Shown here one piece after another: positions 16,400-24,648 of a stretch of 42,344 nucleotides of DNA (positions within the stretch are counted from its first letter, which is position 1; each line of letters opens with the position of its first letter). The position numbers and the translations under genes are program-made. The notes under the pieces are model-generated. The model worked only from the letters and a program-made list of their open reading frames with translations. It had not been told where the DNA came from and did not search any database. The DNA comes from an uncultured Lachnospiraceae bacterium (GTDB lineage: Bacteria; Bacillota; Clostridia; Lachnospirales; Lachnospiraceae): the NCBI GenBank assembly GCA_902761225.1, contig CACWJQ010000020.1, positions 1-42,344 of the forward strand, read 5' to 3'.

Positions 16400-17431
16400 T
16401 CAGTCTCTTCTGAGTGTGGTTCCTCTTACGATAAGATCTCCGCTGAAGACGGTCTTCTTGGGCATCTCTTCATCACCGAGAACTCCCATGAGAGTAGCGG
16501 TGAGCTTCTGGCAGAGGGTTTCAAGCTTGTTGTCTATGGATGTGAGCTCCGGATTGGAACATGTGGCAAGCATTGAATTATTATATCCTATCACGGAGAA
16601 CTCTTCAGGGATACTGTAACCCTTGGAGAGAGCATACTTTACGGCACTGAGTGCGAGGGTGTCATCTGCGGCAAGTACAGCGCTGAACTTAAGTCCCGAG
16701 GATGCAGTCTTTTCAAGCTGTGCGGACATTCCGTGGACATCTTCCCTGGTTCCCTCGAAAAACTGAAGCTGACGCTCCACAACATTTAATCCGGCATCCT
16801 TCATCGCATCGCGGAAGCCTCTTTCCTTGAGTGTTCCTGAATAGGAAAGTGAGTTATAGAAGTAAAGTATGTCCTTGAAGCCTGTAGCGATAAGCTCTTC
16901 GGTTGCCTTGTACATACTCTTGTAATCATCGGAGCTTACACAGTAGATGTTCTGCCCCTCCAGCTCCGCGTTCAGGAGCATGACGGGTACCTTCTCGGCA
17001 GCATTCAGTATGTACTTATTGTCACATGCATCGGGATATACGAAGTTCGAACCTACAAATATGATGCCATCCACCTTCTTGCTGATCAGCAGGTCCACGG
17101 CAGCTTTCTTGTCCTTGAGAGCATAACCGGTGCAGCAGAGCAGTGAGTCATACCCGCTGGCTCTGAGTTCTTCCTCAAAATAGTAGATTGCCTTCGCAAG
17201 ATACAGGTCCGAAGAGTCTGCGGCAAGAATACCGATGGTTTTCATGGTGTTCAGACCGAGTCCGCGTGCAAATGCATTGGGAGTGTACCCGGTATCCTTA
17301 ATGGCGTTCAGGACCTTTTTCTTGGTAGCTTCGCTTACATTGCTGGAATTGTTGAGTACTCTGGAAACAGTGGCGATGGATACCCCGGCCTGCTCCGAGA
17401 TATCGTAAATGGTAACAGAATGTTCTTTCAC
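16400..17431 (-). CDS. LacI/GalR-family transcriptional regulator of the hexuronate divergon
   Basis: A 343-residue repressor. The N-terminal HTH (about 6-25, TIYDISEQAGVSIATVSRVL) with hinge helix (about 48-58) is canonical. The rest is a periplasmic-binding-protein-like effector domain running from IGILAADSSDLY to the C-terminal LIVRGTTLRR. The start codon is GTG; GGAGGGG sits close upstream, and the nearest ATG (near 17446) is in another frame. It is transcribed leftward with uxaC and divergently from uxaB. A 14-bp LacI-type palindrome lies just downstream of its own -10 box and a second lies at the uxaB start point, so repression of both units, relieved by a hexuronate intermediate, is the simple reading (inference). 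The effector is unknown. Confidence 0.9.
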   Translation of the reverse strand: MKEHSVTIYDISEQAGVSIATVSRVLNNSSNVSEATKKKVLNAIKDTGYTPNAFARGLGLNTMKTIGILAADSSDLYLAKAIYYFEEELRASGYDSLLCCTGYALKDKKAAVDLLISKKVDGIIFVGSNFVYPDACDNKYILNAAEKVPVMLLNAELEGQNIYCVSSDDYKSMYKATEELIATGFKDILYFYNSLSYSGTLKERGFRDAMKDAGLNVVERQLQFFEGTREDVHGMSAQLEKTASSGLKFSAVLAADDTLALSAVKYALSKGYSIPEEFSVIGYNNSMLATCSNPELTSIDNKLETLCQKLTATLMGVLGDEEMPKKTVFSGDLIVRGTTLRRD

Positions 17432-17459
17432 GACCCCTCCGAAAACATAATGAAAACGC

Positions 17460-17473
17460 TGAAAGCGGTTACA
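17460..17473. promoter_or_regulatory. LacI/CcpA-type operator at the regulator promoter
   Basis: TGAAAGCGGTTACA fits the LacI-family/cre consensus TGWAANCGNTNWCA at every fixed position. It starts six bases after the -10 box of the leftward promoter, covering the expected start point. A partly overlapping copy, TGAAAACGCTGAAA (17451-17464), matches 12 of 14 positions. It could be bound by the adjacent LacI-type regulator (autoregulation) or by CcpA. Confidence 0.6.
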
Positions 17474-17479
17474 GATGAA

Positions 17480-17508
17480 ATTATATAAAAGTATGAAAAT
17501 GAATGCAA
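17480..17508 (-). promoter_or_regulatory. Promoter for the lacI-type regulator and uxaC
   Basis: On the minus strand, TTGCAT (17508-17503), a 17-base spacer and a perfect TATAAT (17485-17480) lie about 50 bases ahead of the GTG start. Confidence 0.7.
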
Positions 17509-17538
17509 GTGTTTCATGGAAAATAATTCATAAGACTA

Positions 17539-17567
17539 TTGACGATGGGCATTTTTGATAGTATTAT
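17539..17567 (+). promoter_or_regulatory. Promoter for uxaB-uxaA
   Basis: TTGACG and TATTAT are separated by 17 bases. The predicted start is near 17574, giving a leader of about 100 bases before uxaB, whose GGAGG lies at 17662-17666. Confidence 0.75.
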
Positions 17568-17571
17568 CACT

Positions 17572-17587
17572 ATGTAAGGGCTTACAT
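17572..17587. promoter_or_regulatory. Operator palindrome at the uxaB transcription start
   Basis: ATGTAAG-GG-CTTACAT is a perfect 7-bp inverted repeat around a two-base centre. It begins four bases after the -10 box, so a bound repressor would cover +1. The core TGTAAGGGCTTACA differs at one central base from the LacI-family form TGTAAGCGCTTACA, which points to the neighbouring regulator. Confidence 0.65.
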
Positions 17588-17606
17588 CAAATAAGGCTGT
17601 TTTTTA

Positions 17607-17620
17607 CGTAAGCACTTTCT
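17607..17620. promoter_or_regulatory. Possible auxiliary operator in the uxaB leader
   Basis: CGTAAGCACTTTCT matches the LacI-family form TGTAAGCGCTTTCA at 11 of 14 positions. It is centred 34 bases downstream of the operator at 17572-17587. A second site for looping or cooperative binding is possible, but the match is weak. Confidence 0.3.
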
Positions 17621-17677
17621 GAAAATCTTCGACATTCTATTTCTTTTTTGTAAAAAAATATTGGAGGACATCCGGTA

Positions 17678-19138
17678 ATGGAAACACTTAATCGAGTTAA
17701 AACAGGTAAAAAGTCCCGCCCGGTCAGGGTGGTACAGTTCGGCGAAGGTAATTTCCTCCGTGCATTCGTTGATTATATGATAGATATCGCCAATGAACAG
17801 GGAACCTTTGACGGCGATATCGTCCTCATCAAACCCATTGAATTCGGCAATCTCGATAATTTCCGTGCCCAGGAATGCCAGTATACGGTATCTCTCCGCG
17901 GCAATGTGAACGGAGAGGGCAGGAAGATCAACCGCATCGTTACCAGCGTTGACAGGGCTGTGGATGCGATCTCCGAGTATGATGATTATATGAAGCTTGC
18001 TGAGATCGATACACTTCGTTTTGTTGTATCCAACACCACGGAAGCAGGCATTGTATATGTTCCGGAAGACAGATTTGAGATGACGCCTCCCTCCAGCTTC
18101 CCCGGAAAGCTCACCAAGTTCCTCTATCACAGATTCGAGACATTCGGCGGAGCTGCCGACAAGGGACTTGTAATGCTGCCGGTCGAGCTTATCGACGATA
18201 ACGGAATGCATCTTAAGGAGTGTGTCCTTAAGCAGATAGATAACTGGGGACTTTCCGCAGAGTTTAAGAAGTGGGTTGAGGATGCCTGCGTCTTTACCCA
18301 GACGCTGGTGGACAGGATCGTCACCGGATATCCCAAGGCTCACGAGCAGCAGGAGTGGGAGGAACTTGGCTACGAGGACCGCATCATGGTAACCGGCGAA
18401 CCCTTCGCACTCTGGGTCATCGAATCCGATAAGGATATAAGCAAAGAATTCGATCTTCCAGGCGCCGGACTTCCCGTTGTATTTACGAAGGATCATCATC
18501 CCTACAAGCAGAGAAAGGTAAGGATCTTAAACGGAGCACATACCTCCTTCGTGCTGATGGCTTATCTCATGGGTAAGGACATCGTCCGCGATTCCATGAA
18601 TGATGATGACATCAGAAACTTTATGAATAAGACCATTTATGAAGAGGTTATCCCTACCCTTACACTTCCCGAGGATGATCTGAAGTCCTTTGCTTCAGAG
18701 GTAGTGAACCGCTTCAACAATCCCTTTGTGGATCATGCGCTTCTTGCAATATCCCTCAACTCTGTTTCGAAGTGGAGAGCACGCTGCCTTCCTTCGTTCC
18801 TGGGATATGTTGAAAAGTTCGGAAAGCTTCCCGCTCATCTTACATTTTCCATTGCGGCTCTTATCGAGTTCTACCATGGAACCGAGATCGTTGACGGAGT
18901 TCTTAAGGGAAGCAGGGACGGACAGCCCTACGATATCAAGGACGATGCGGCTGTACTTGAATTCTTCGCAGCCAATTCCGAAAAGGAGCCTTCCGAGCTT
19001 GTTAAGGCATATCTTTCCAGAGAGGATTTCCACGGACAGGATCTTAACAAAGTTCCCGGACTTACAGAGGCGGTCGCGGCATATGTTGCAGATATCAGGG
19101 AAAACGGCATGAGAAATGCCATGGAGAAGATAGGATAA
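17678..19138 (+). CDS. uxaB: Tagaturonate reductase (altronate oxidoreductase)
   Basis: A 486-residue NAD-dependent polyol dehydrogenase of the mannitol-dehydrogenase superfamily that reduces D-tagaturonate to D-altronate. The N-terminal nucleotide-binding region has VVQFGEGNFLRAFVDYMID (GxGxFxRA). Residues 280-288, KVRILNGAH, hold the catalytic Lys-Asn-His set of the family. The C-terminal helical domain includes LLAISLNSVSKWRARCLPS. Its length and central residues separate it from mannitol dehydrogenase and resemble UxaB. GGAGG lies 11 bases before the ATG. It is the first gene of the rightward unit, and uxaA follows after only six bases. With UxaC it performs the middle step of galacturonate breakdown. 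Confidence 0.93.
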   Translation: METLNRVKTGKKSRPVRVVQFGEGNFLRAFVDYMIDIANEQGTFDGDIVLIKPIEFGNLDNFRAQECQYTVSLRGNVNGEGRKINRIVTSVDRAVDAISEYDDYMKLAEIDTLRFVVSNTTEAGIVYVPEDRFEMTPPSSFPGKLTKFLYHRFETFGGAADKGLVMLPVELIDDNGMHLKECVLKQIDNWGLSAEFKKWVEDACVFTQTLVDRIVTGYPKAHEQQEWEELGYEDRIMVTGEPFALWVIESDKDISKEFDLPGAGLPVVFTKDHHPYKQRKVRILNGAHTSFVLMAYLMGKDIVRDSMNDDDIRNFMNKTIYEEVIPTLTLPEDDLKSFASEVVNRFNNPFVDHALLAISLNSVSKWRARCLPSFLGYVEKFGKLPAHLTFSIAALIEFYHGTEIVDGVLKGSRDGQPYDIKDDAAVLEFFAANSEKEPSELVKAYLSREDFHGQDLNKVPGLTEAVAAYVADIRENGMRNAMEKIG

Positions 19139-19144
19139 CAGATC

Positions 19145-20635
19145 ATGCAGCAGTTTATCAGGATAAATGAATCGGATAATGTAGCTGTAGCACTGACTAC
19201 GCTTGAGAAAGATTTCTCCCTTTCTTTTGAACAGGACGACCAGCCTGTTCAGACCCTTGAGGAAATCCCTGCAGGCCACAAGGTGGCTCTGCGGGATATC
19301 CGGGAGGGTGAGGATATCATCAAGTACGGTTACCGTATAGGTATCGCCGTTAAGGATATCCCCGCGGGAAGCTGGGTTCACACCCACAATATCCGCACCG
19401 GATTGGGAGAGCTTCTTGAATATAAATACGAACCTGTACCTGCCCGGACTATGAAGGGCATTACCAGCACCTTTAAAGGATTCCTGAGGGATGACGGAAG
19501 CGTCGGAGTGAGAAATGAGGTCTGGATCATCCCTACTGTAGGATGCGTCGGCAAGGTTGCAGAGGCTATTGCCAACATGTCCAGGAAGTACCTTAAGGGC
19601 AGCGTATCCGATGTCATCGCATTCAACCACCCTTACGGCTGTTCGCAGATGGGCGACGATCAGGAGAATACCAGAAAAATCCTGTGTGACCTGATAAAGC
19701 ATCCCAATGCCGGAGGTGTTCTGGTGCTGAGCCTCGGATGTGAAAACAGTAACCTGGATGTACTGAAGCCCATGCTCGGTGATGTGGACGAAAACAGGGT
19801 AAAGTTCCTTGTCTGTCAGGAATCTGAGGACGAGATAGCTGACGGCGCTGCCATGGTTAAAAAACTCATCGAGTATGCAGGCGGCGATGAGAGACAGGAC
19901 GTACCTGTTTCAAAGCTGGTCATCGGACTTAAATGCGGAGGTTCTGACGGCCTCTCGGGCATCACTGCAAATCCTCTTGTGGGAAGATTTTCCGACAGGC
20001 TCGTCTCAAAGGGAGGAACCACGATCCTTACGGAGGTTCCGGAGATGTTCGGAGCGGAGACAATCCTTATGAACAGATGCAAGGATGAAGCACTGTTCGA
20101 TAAGACGGTATGTCTCATCAATGATTTCAAGAATTATTACAAGGCTAACGGTCAGACTATATACGAGAATCCTTCCCCGGGAAACAAGAAGGGCGGGATC
20201 TCAACACTTGAAGATAAATCACTTGGCTGTACTCAGAAATCCGGTTCTTCACCGGTGCGAGGGGTATTAAAGTACGGAGAGAGAGTGGTTTGTCCGGGGC
20301 TTAACCTCCTTTCTGCCCCGGGCAACGACCTCGTCGCCGCAACTGCCCTTGCTGCTTCGGGAGCCCAGATAGTACTCTTTACTACCGGAAGAGGAACTCC
20401 CTTCGCATCGCCGGTGCCTACGCTGAAGATCTCAACCAATTCGGCTCTGGCAGGACACAAGAAGACCTGGATCGATTTTAATGCCGGAATCCTTACGGAG
20501 GACGGCCATACATGGGAAGAGGCAACGGATGATCTTTACGATCTCGTTCTGGAGGTTGCCGAGGGCAGAAAGGTAAAGTCCGAGGAAGCCGGATTCCACG
20601 ATATGGCGATATTCAAAACCGGCGTAACCCTGTAA
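19145..20635 (+). CDS. uxaA: Altronate dehydratase
   Basis: A 496-residue iron-dependent dehydratase that converts D-altronate to 2-keto-3-deoxygluconate. The N-terminal SAF-type domain (about 1-85, ending AGSWVHTHNIRTGL) is joined to the large UxaA/GarD domain, with GFLRDDGSVGVRNEVWIIPTV, AFNHPYGCSQMGDD, LGCENSNL, GLKCGGSDGLSGITANP and LLSAPGNDLVAATALAASGAQIVLFTTGRG. The full two-domain length (about 495) is typical. It follows uxaB by six bases and must be co-transcribed. The product would next require KdgK and KdgA, which are not in this window. The 226-bp inverted-repeat element lies 26 bases after the stop. Confidence 0.95.
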   Translation: MQQFIRINESDNVAVALTTLEKDFSLSFEQDDQPVQTLEEIPAGHKVALRDIREGEDIIKYGYRIGIAVKDIPAGSWVHTHNIRTGLGELLEYKYEPVPARTMKGITSTFKGFLRDDGSVGVRNEVWIIPTVGCVGKVAEAIANMSRKYLKGSVSDVIAFNHPYGCSQMGDDQENTRKILCDLIKHPNAGGVLVLSLGCENSNLDVLKPMLGDVDENRVKFLVCQESEDEIADGAAMVKKLIEYAGGDERQDVPVSKLVIGLKCGGSDGLSGITANPLVGRFSDRLVSKGGTTILTEVPEMFGAETILMNRCKDEALFDKTVCLINDFKNYYKANGQTIYENPSPGNKKGGISTLEDKSLGCTQKSGSSPVRGVLKYGERVVCPGLNLLSAPGNDLVAATALAASGAQIVLFTTGRGTPFASPVPTLKISTNSALAGHKKTWIDFNAGILTEDGHTWEEATDDLYDLVLEVAEGRKVKSEEAGFHDMAIFKTGVTL

Positions 20636-20661
20636 TGTTTTATAAAGAGTAAGCAGATGTT

Positions 20662-20887
20662 GTGTCCCGCATCATGTTTTTTATTTTATCTCATGGTCGC
20701 TGCGCTAAGCAGTTCTAATGAATGCATGTAGTGTTCAGAAGCTTTCGTGTCGCTGTCAAAGATACATCCCTGTATCTGTGACAGCTCGCCTCGCCATCCG
20801 GGCTCGGCGCCACTGGTGAACGGATGCATTCATAAGAACCGCTAAGCTCGCTTTAAATCGATAAAATAAAAACATGATGCGGGACAC
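20662..20887. repeat. 226-bp non-coding palindromic element with 28-bp terminal inverted repeats (MITE-like or structured RNA)
   Basis: The element begins GTGTCCCGCATCATG and ends with its exact complement. The terminal arms (20662-20690 and 20860-20887) pair over 28 bp with a single bulged T. After a ~10-base unpaired stretch, inner arms (20702-20727 with 20824-20850) pair again, including a perfect 10-bp ATGAATGCAT and GTTCT/AGAAC. The apex holds a hairpin of two 7-bp stems with a TCCC loop (20752-20785) and a GC-rich segment with a possible CGCC/GGCG stem (20787-20809). The element is flanked on both sides by GTT, a possible 3-bp target duplication. No open frame of note lies inside. It fills most of the gap between uxaA and the isomerase gene. 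I do not recognise it as a known Rfam-type RNA. A non-autonomous mobile element or a large regulatory RNA are the two main readings. Confidence 0.7.
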
Positions 20888-20888
20888 G

Positions 20889-20918
20889 TTTCATATGTTT
20901 CTGTTTTTGATATACAAT
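20889..20918 (+). promoter_or_regulatory. Possible promoter for the isomerase/epimerase gene
   Basis: TACAAT (20913-20918) is a good -10 box, but the best -35, TTTCAT with an 18-base spacer, is weak. It lies immediately outside the right end of the inverted-repeat element. Confidence 0.35.
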
Positions 20919-21045
20919 ATTACGTGGAGTAAATAGGATGATAAGTCGGGATGGAAGGGTAATCCCGAACATTCTGACACAGACTTTTTGCATACAGACA
21001 GACGATCAGTGTGTCGCAGACACAGAAGGAACAGAGGGCAATGAT

Positions 21046-21879
21046 ATGCAGCTTGGCATAAGACTTCACGATACAGAGAATCTTCCCTTTGAAGAGAGGA
21101 TAGCGGCGGTTCATGAGATGGGATATAAATGCGGTCATCTGGCACTGTCCAAGATACCGGGACTGCCCGCTGCTCCAGAGGCCCTGACTCCAGGATATGC
21201 AATGTATCTGAGGAGAGTATTTGAGAAGAATGATGTGGACGTGGCGGTTCTTGGATGCTATCTGAACCTTGCCGATCCCGATGAGGACAGGCTTAAGGCT
21301 ATCAGGGGGAAGTATGAAGCGAGCATAAGGTTTGCTTCACTCCTTGGCGCGGGAATGGTCGGGACAGAGACCGGAGCTCCGAATTCGGAATATAAGAGCT
21401 GCCCGGAATGCAGGTCCGAGGAGGCCCTTGAATCATTTATCAGGGAACTGAAGAGTGTGGTAAGGATTGCTGAAAACTTCGGGGTTATGTTCGCCATAGA
21501 GCCTGTTGCAAAGCATATAGTATGGAACGCGGACCGTGCGAGGATAGTTCTCGATGAGGTGGCTTCCCCGAACCTGGGCATCATATTCGATCCCGTAAAT
21601 CTTCTGGATGAGAGTAATTATCAGAACAGGGATGAGATATTTGCACATACCATCGAGGTGCTTGGAGACGATATCATCATGCTCCATCTCAAGGATTTCG
21701 TACCGGGGGAAGGCGGTCTTAAATCTGTTGGATGCGGCCTCGGAGAGATGGATTATACCCGGATCCTTAAGTTCATTAAGGAAAAGAAGCCTTATATCCA
21801 TGCAACACTGGAAAATACCACGCCTGCAGACCACGCATCCTGCAGGGACAGGATCCTTGGCATATATGAAAGATCCTGA
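21046..21879 (+). CDS. Sugar phosphate isomerase/epimerase (AP-endonuclease-2-like TIM barrel)
   Basis: A 277-residue TIM-barrel protein of the xylose-isomerase-like superfamily. It has the expected order of metal-site segments: MFAIEPVAKHIVWN (Glu), GIIFDPVNLLDESN (Asp), MLHLKDF (His) and HATLENTTP (Glu). The start at 21046 is preferred because MQLGIRLHD is the normal first strand and GAGGG is eight bases upstream. A longer in-frame start at 20938 also has a GGAG site but would add 36 residues of non-barrel sequence. Substrate cannot be read from sequence. The gene stands after uxaA in the same direction, separated by the inverted-repeat element, so a part in hexuronate or related sugar metabolism is possible but unproven. 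Confidence 0.75.
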   Translation: MQLGIRLHDTENLPFEERIAAVHEMGYKCGHLALSKIPGLPAAPEALTPGYAMYLRRVFEKNDVDVAVLGCYLNLADPDEDRLKAIRGKYEASIRFASLLGAGMVGTETGAPNSEYKSCPECRSEEALESFIRELKSVVRIAENFGVMFAIEPVAKHIVWNADRARIVLDEVASPNLGIIFDPVNLLDESNYQNRDEIFAHTIEVLGDDIIMLHLKDFVPGEGGLKSVGCGLGEMDYTRILKFIKEKKPYIHATLENTTPADHASCRDRILGIYERS

Positions 21880-21913
21880 GTCCGCAGAGATACTGTAAAA
21901 TTATTCCTGTTCA

Positions 21914-21942
21914 TTGAAAGAGAACCTTATATCTGATAAAAT
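21914..21942 (+). promoter_or_regulatory. Promoter for secA
   Basis: TTGAAA, a 17-base spacer and TAAAAT preceded by TG (an extended -10) lie 28 bases upstream of the secA ATG. Confidence 0.7.
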
Positions 21943-21969
21943 AGTCGGATGTGAGGTAAAAGACATATT

Positions 21970-24546
21970 ATGAAACTGACAGAAAAAATTTTCGGAACTC
22001 ATTCCGATCGCGAACTTAAAAAGATCAATCCCATAGTGGATAAGATCGAAAGCTTAAGACCCGAGATGCAGGCTCTTTCCGATGAGGAGCTTAGGAAAAA
22101 GACTCCCTGGTTCAAGGAACGCCTTGAGAAGGGTGAGACCCTTGATGATATTCTTCCGGAGGCTTTTGCCGTTGTAAGAGAAGCGGCGAAGAGATCCATC
22201 GGCATAGAGCACTTCAGGGTTCAGCTTATCGGCGGTATCGTTCTTCATCAGGGAAGGATCGCCGAGATGAGAACCGGTGAAGGTAAGACGCTGGTATCCA
22301 CCTGCCCCGCATATCTTAATGCACTTGCGGGAAAGGGTGTACATATCGTCACGGTCAATGATTATCTGGCAAGCCGTGATGCCGAATGGATGGGACAGGT
22401 TCACAGATTCCTCGGTCTTACCGTAGGATGTGTGCTCAATTCCATGACCTCTGAAGAGAGACAGGAAGCATATAACTGTGACATCACCTATGTTACGAAT
22501 AACGAGCTTGGCTTTGATTACCTCAGGGATAATATGGCCATATACAAGAAACAGCTCGTTTTGAGGGATCTCTATTACTGTATCATCGACGAGGTCGACT
22601 CCGTTCTTATCGATGAAGCGAGAACCCCTCTGATCATTTCCGGACAGAGCGGAAAATCCACCGCACTCTATGAGATGTGCGATCTTCTTGCAAGACAGCT
22701 GAAGCGCGGCGATGATGTCAAGGAACTTTCCAAGATGGATGCTATCATGGGTATCACTCAGGAAGAGACCGGCGACTTTGTTGTCAATGAAAAGGACAAG
22801 ATCGTCAACCTGACAGAAGCCGGAACCGCCCGCGTGGAGCAGTTCTTCCATATCCAGAATCTTTCCGATCCCGAGAATACCGAGATCAATCACAATATCA
22901 TCCTCGCTCTCAGAGCGCATAACCTTATGTTCAGGGACCAGGATTATGTTGTTAAGGATGATGAGATCCTTATCGTAGACGAATTCACCGGACGTATCAT
23001 GCCCGGAAGAAGATTCTCCGATGGTCTCCATCAGGCTATCGAGGCTAAGGAGCACGTTAAGGTTAAGCGCGAGTCCAGGACTCTCGCCACCATTACTTTC
23101 CAGAATTTCTTCAACCTTTTTGAAAAGAAAGCAGGTATGACCGGTACCGCTCTTACGGAAGAGGCCGAGTTCAGAGAGATATACGGAATGGATGTTATCA
23201 CCATTCCTACCAATAAGCCTGTCATCAGAAAAGACCTTCAGGATGCGGTCTATAAGACCAAGAAGGAGAAGCTTAATGCGATCCTCAAGGCTACCCAGGA
23301 AGCGCATGCAACCGGACAGCCCATCCTCATCGGCACCATCAATATCGATGCCAGTGAAGAGCTCAGCAGGATGTTCACAAAAGCGGGCATCAAGCATGAG
23401 GTCCTCAATGCGAAGTTCCATGAGCGCGAGGCGGAGATCGTTGCACAGGCAGGTATCCATGGACATGTTACCATTGCAACCAACATGGCAGGTCGTGGTA
23501 CCGATATCAAACTTGATGAGGAAGCACTTGCAGCAGGCGGACTTAAGATAATAGGAACAGAGCGCCATGAATCAAGGCGTATCGATAACCAGCTCCGCGG
23601 ACGTTCCGGACGTCAGGGAGATCCCGGTGAGTCCAAGTTCTATATCTCTCTCGAAGATGATCTCATGAGACTCTTCGGTTCGGAGAGACTTATCTCCATG
23701 TTCAATACGCTTGGAATTCCCGAAGGACAGGAAATCGAGCACAAGGCTCTCACCGGTGCGATCGAATCCGCACAGAAGAGGATAGAGTCCAATAACTTCG
23801 GTATCCGTAAGAATCTCCTCGAGTATGACAAGGTCATGAGTGAGCAGAGGGAGATCATTTATGAAGAAAGACGCAAGGTTCTCGACGGTGAGAGCATGCG
23901 TGACTATGTCTATAAGATGATCACCGATATCGTTGAGAGATGCGTTGATACATGCATTAACGATGATGTATCATCCGATAACTGGGATTTTACGGAGCTT
24001 AATGAACTTCTTCTTCCCATCATTCCCCTTGAGCCCATTACCAGAGAGAGGATGAGCAAGCTTAAGAAGAACAGCATCAAGCAGACTCTCAAGGAAGAGG
24101 CAGTCAAGCTCTATGAGACCAAGGAAGCCGAGTTCCCTGAGGCTGAGCAGATAAGAGAAGTTGAGAGAGTAATTCTCCTTCGTACCATCGATCGTAAGTG
24201 GATGTCACATATCGATGACATGGCAATCATGGAGCAGGGTGCGGGACTTGCATCCTACGGTCAGAAGGATCCTCTCATCGAATACAGAAACCAGGGCTAT
24301 GCAATGTTTGACGAACTCATCCAGAATATCCAGGAAGAGACCGTCAAGATGCTTATGCATATCAAGGTTGAACAGAAGGTTGAGCGTGAACAGGTGGCCA
24401 AGGTTACGGGAACCAACAAGGATGATTCCGGCCCCAGAGCTCCCAAGACCAGAAGCGCCCAGAAGGTATATCCCAACGATCCCTGCCCCTGCGGAAGCGG
24501 CAAGAAGTTCAAGGCCTGCCACGGACGTCCGGGAATGAAGCTCTGA
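21970..24546 (+). CDS. secA: Preprotein translocase ATPase SecA
   Basis: An 858-residue motor of the Sec export pathway that works with SecYEG at the membrane. Residues 101-107 (RTGEGKT) form Walker A. The DEAD-type segment [21 protein letters not shown] follows, then the preprotein cross-linking domain, the helicase half with [14 protein letters not shown] and [12 protein letters not shown], and the helical scaffold/wing region. The C-terminus carries the SEC-C zinc motif [14 protein letters not shown] (C839, C841, C850, H851), which binds SecB or ribosomes in other bacteria. Length is normal for a clostridial SecA1. The ribosome binding site is distant (GAGG 13 bases upstream). prfB follows after about 100 bases, the common order in Clostridia. 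Confidence 0.97.
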   Translation: MKLTEKIFGTHSDRELKKINPIVDKIESLRPEMQALSDEELRKKTPWFKERLEKGETLDDILPEAFAVVREAAKRSIGIEHFRVQLIGGIVLHQGRIAEMRTGEGKTLVSTCPAYLNALAGKGVHIVTVNDYLASRDAEWMGQVHRFLGLTVGCVLNSMTSEERQEAYNCDITYVTNNELGFDYLRDNMAIYKKQLVLRDLYYCIIDEVDSVLIDEARTPLIISGQSGKSTALYEMCDLLARQLKRGDDVKELSKMDAIMGITQEETGDFVVNEKDKIVNLTEAGTARVEQFFHIQNLSDPENTEINHNIILALRAHNLMFRDQDYVVKDDEILIVDEFTGRIMPGRRFSDGLHQAIEAKEHVKVKRESRTLATITFQNFFNLFEKKAGMTGTALTEEAEFREIYGMDVITIPTNKPVIRKDLQDAVYKTKKEKLNAILKATQEAHATGQPILIGTINIDASEELSRMFTKAGIKHEVLNAKFHEREAEIVAQAGIHGHVTIATNMAGRGTDIKLDEEALAAGGLKIIGTERHESRRIDNQLRGRSGRQGDPGESKFYISLEDDLMRLFGSERLISMFNTLGIPEGQEIEHKALTGAIESAQKRIESNNFGIRKNLLEYDKVMSEQREIIYEERRKVLDGESMRDYVYKMITDIVERCVDTCINDDVSSDNWDFTELNELLLPIIPLEPITRERMSKLKKNSIKQTLKEEAVKLYETKEAEFPEAEQIREVERVILLRTIDRKWMSHIDDMAIMEQGAGLASYGQKDPLIEYRNQGYAMFDELIQNIQEETVKMLMHIKVEQKVEREQVAKVTGTNKDDSGPRAPKTRSAQKVYPNDPCPCGSGKKFKACHGRPGMKL

Positions 24547-24648
24547 CATCTCTCTAAGCACCGGTGCGGCGGTCTGTAAGATCTGCACATGCATACAGCT
24601 ATGGCCGGGTGTACGAAATACACCGTGTTTAGAAAGAGAGTGTGAAAA

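Noticed and set aside
17582-18499. 305-codon minus-strand frame
   Set aside because: Antisense to uxaB, whose family match is clear over the whole stretch; no independent similarity.
18695-19702. 335-codon minus-strand frame
   Set aside because: Antisense to the end of uxaB and the start of uxaA; a by-product of their codon use.
22054-23568. 504-codon minus-strand frame
   Set aside because: Antisense to secA; long only because of the codon bias of a highly expressed gene.
24547-24648. Possible structured leader between secA and prfB
   Set aside because: The pairing between its ends is broken by bulges and it matches no riboswitch class that I know; only a small GTGTA/TACAC hairpin is solid.
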